Shown here: one piece after another, positions 4,831 through 6,334 of the stretch | How positions within the stretch are numbered: the stretch's first letter is position 1 | Layout of the letters: each line of letters begins with the position of its first letter | From: JAEYZS01 sp964469265 | GTDB taxonomy: Bacteria > Bdellovibrionota > Bdellovibrionia > Bdellovibrionales > JAEYZS01 | Direction: 5' to 3' | NCBI GenBank assembly: GCA_964469265.1 | Contig: CAYXYF010000057.1 | Location: 1-6,334 of the forward strand | DNA: 6,334 nucleotides | Notes under the pieces: model-generated | Database searches by the model: none | Told to the model about the DNA's origin: nothing | The model's input: only the letters and a program-made list of their open reading frames with translations | Position numbers and translations under genes: made by a program

Positions 4831-6333
4831 TTAAGAATCCTGTTCAGTTGAGTTTGCTGGCTCGCTTGTCTCAGACTCACCAGTCTCTGCTGCATTTGCT
4901 TCATTTGTTTCACTTACTTCACTCGCTTCAGCTGGTGCGCTTGAATTTGACTTCTCAAGTTGTGCTAACTCTTGCTTCAAGCGTTGGTCGGCAGAAGATT
5001 TTGCAATTGCGCTTACAACATCTTTTGACCCTTCACTACTTACTGGTGCTGAAGGAATTTCCTCACCTGAATCTTCATATTTTTTAAGTAACTTTTGTGC
5101 CTCTTTTAATAATTTCTCGGCAGCTTCTTCCTGGTCAAACCCTGGGATAGATTGAAGCTCCGTGACCGCAGCATCAGCAACATCTTGGAAAGATGCAAAG
5201 CCCGCTTGGTAAATATTTTGAGCTTGCGTATCACTGACACCTGGAACCAACATTAAGTTAAATACCGCTTGTGCCGTTCTTTGTGCAAGAGCGTCTTCAG
5301 ATACGATATCAATTTTCCAACCTGAAAGCTTAGCAGCAAGCCGTACGTTTTGTCCTCTCTTACCGATAGCAAGACTTAACTGAGTATCTGGAACGACAAC
5401 TTCCATCTTACGATCAACTTCATGAACAATGACACGAGCAACTTCAGCTGGCGCCAACGCATTACAAACAAATCGAGTGACGTCTTCATCCCAAAGAACA
5501 ATGTCAATTTTTTCGCCCTGAAGCTCTTGTACGATATTTTGTACGCGGCTTCCTTTCATTCCCACACATGAACCCACTGGATCAATGGAAGCATCGTTAG
5601 TGAAAACTGCGATCTTTGCTCTAGACCCTGGCTCTCTAGCTGCGGATTTAATTTCGATAACACCATCAGCAATCTCAGGAACTTCAATTTCAAATAGCTT
5701 TACAAGATATCTCTCATCGGCACGAGACATAATGATCTGAGGGCCTTTTGTTGTTTGGCGAACATCTGCGATGTAACCTTGAACTCTATCACCTGGTTTG
5801 TAGTTCTCTCCTGGTAACTGCTCACGAATCGGAATGTAGGCTTCAGTTCTTCCAAGGTCGACAACGATTGCGCTTCTTTCAACTCTTCTTACGATACCAG
5901 AGGCAATCTCACCTTTACGGCTTTCAAATTCAGCAAAGATAATTTCTCTTTCTGCATCTCGAACTTGTTGAGTTATGATTTGTCTTGCAGTTTGAGCAGC
6001 AATACGACCAAGATCTCTTGTTTCAAGCTTTAAACCGATAAAGTCTCCAACAACTGCGTCTGGGTCCATCTCTAAAGCTTCTTCTTCAGTGATTTCTACT
6101 TCTTCATCAATAAATTTATCTTTTTCAACGACTTCTTTAAACTCATAGAGTTCAACTTCACCAAGTTCTTCATTGTATTGAGCTTCGATTTCTCGGTATG
6201 TGCCGTACTTCTTTTTTGCAGCGGTTAACATACCTTGAATAATGGCATCGATAACAACTTGTTTTCCGATTCCTTTTTCTTTACCAATCTGTTCGATCAT
6301 TCGGCCTAGGCCTGAAAAGCTATCTGCTGCCAT
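4831..6333 (-). CDS. nusA: Transcription termination/antitermination factor NusA
   Basis: NusA binds RNA polymerase near the RNA exit channel, affects pausing and hairpin termination, and joins rRNA antitermination complexes. The product has 500 residues: polymerase-binding N-terminal domain (1 to about 130), S1 domain (about 137-204, with EIASGIVRRVERSAIVVDLG), KH1 (about 236-283, GMKG loop 258-261) and KH2 (about 308-345, GKRG loop 324-327). One helix-hairpin-helix unit follows (about 350-418, LMLVPGVSDTQAQNIYQAGF). The last 40 residues are a Ser/Ala/Glu-rich acidic tail with no positive residue after Lys461. E. coli NusA has two acidic-repeat domains; here there is one plus the tail. ATG at 6333 fits the family, but only one base lies upstream, so an earlier start or ribosome site cannot be checked. 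It heads the visible operon. Confidence 0.95.
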   Translation of the reverse strand: MAADSFSGLGRMIEQIGKEKGIGKQVVIDAIIQGMLTAAKKKYGTYREIEAQYNEELGEVELYEFKEVVEKDKFIDEEVEITEEEALEMDPDAVVGDFIGLKLETRDLGRIAAQTARQIITQQVRDAEREIIFAEFESRKGEIASGIVRRVERSAIVVDLGRTEAYIPIREQLPGENYKPGDRVQGYIADVRQTTKGPQIIMSRADERYLVKLFEIEVPEIADGVIEIKSAAREPGSRAKIAVFTNDASIDPVGSCVGMKGSRVQNIVQELQGEKIDIVLWDEDVTRFVCNALAPAEVARVIVHEVDRKMEVVVPDTQLSLAIGKRGQNVRLAAKLSGWKIDIVSEDALAQRTAQAVFNLMLVPGVSDTQAQNIYQAGFASFQDVADAAVTELQSIPGFDQEEAAEKLLKEAQKLLKKYEDSGEEIPSAPVSSEGSKDVVSAIAKSSADQRLKQELAQLEKSNSSAPAEASEVSETNEANAAETGESETSEPANSTEQDS

Positions 6334-6334
6334 T

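Noticed and set aside
1..6334. A hidden mobile, defence or CRISPR-like system in the window
   Set aside because: Every gene is a core housekeeping gene in its expected order, with no direct-repeat arrays, terminal inverted repeats or gene of foreign character between them.

Overview
The window is a housekeeping operon read entirely from the minus strand. In transcription order it is nusA (6333 to 4831), infB (4811 to 2223), rbfA (2219 to 1818), truB (1825 to 899), rpsO (775 to 506) and the first 141 codons of pnp (423 to 1, running off the window). This is the classic bacterial nusA-infB cluster. The usual leading gene, rimP, would lie beyond 6334 and cannot be seen. All plus-strand open frames are antisense shadows of these genes. 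No mobile element, tRNA, rRNA, CRISPR array or defence gene was found, and no stretch above 300 bases lacks a gene.

The organism is a bacterium of moderately low GC. Bdellovibrionota or another delta-proteobacterium-like lineage is the best guess. It rests on the NusA N-terminus, on an IF-2 with two IF2_N modules joined by a Lys/Ala-rich linker, and on a NusA with a single C-terminal helix-hairpin-helix unit and an acidic tail. This is recognition from memory, not a search result.

The genes act together in making and using the translation machinery. NusA controls transcription elongation and antitermination. IF-2 delivers initiator tRNA. RbfA matures the 30S subunit, TruB makes tRNA pseudouridine 55, S15 is an early 16S rRNA-binding protein, and PNPase degrades RNA. 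The first four genes are tightly packed: gaps of 19 and 3 bases, then an 8-base overlap. The spacing then opens to 123 bases before rpsO and 82 bases before pnp, and the non-coding signals sit there.

The proteins are ordinary. The points worth a second look are RNA-level: (1) a possible sigma70-type promoter and a folded rpsO leader, with a potential H-type pseudoknot followed by a perfect hairpin just upstream of the Shine-Dalgarno site; (2) a perfect 11-bp hairpin whose loop holds the rpsO stop codon; (3) a pnp leader with two mutually exclusive pairings, one of which would cover the pnp Shine-Dalgarno site; (4) an infB gene that must start at TTG. I see no clearly new system. The leader structures are hypotheses from hand-found complementarity.
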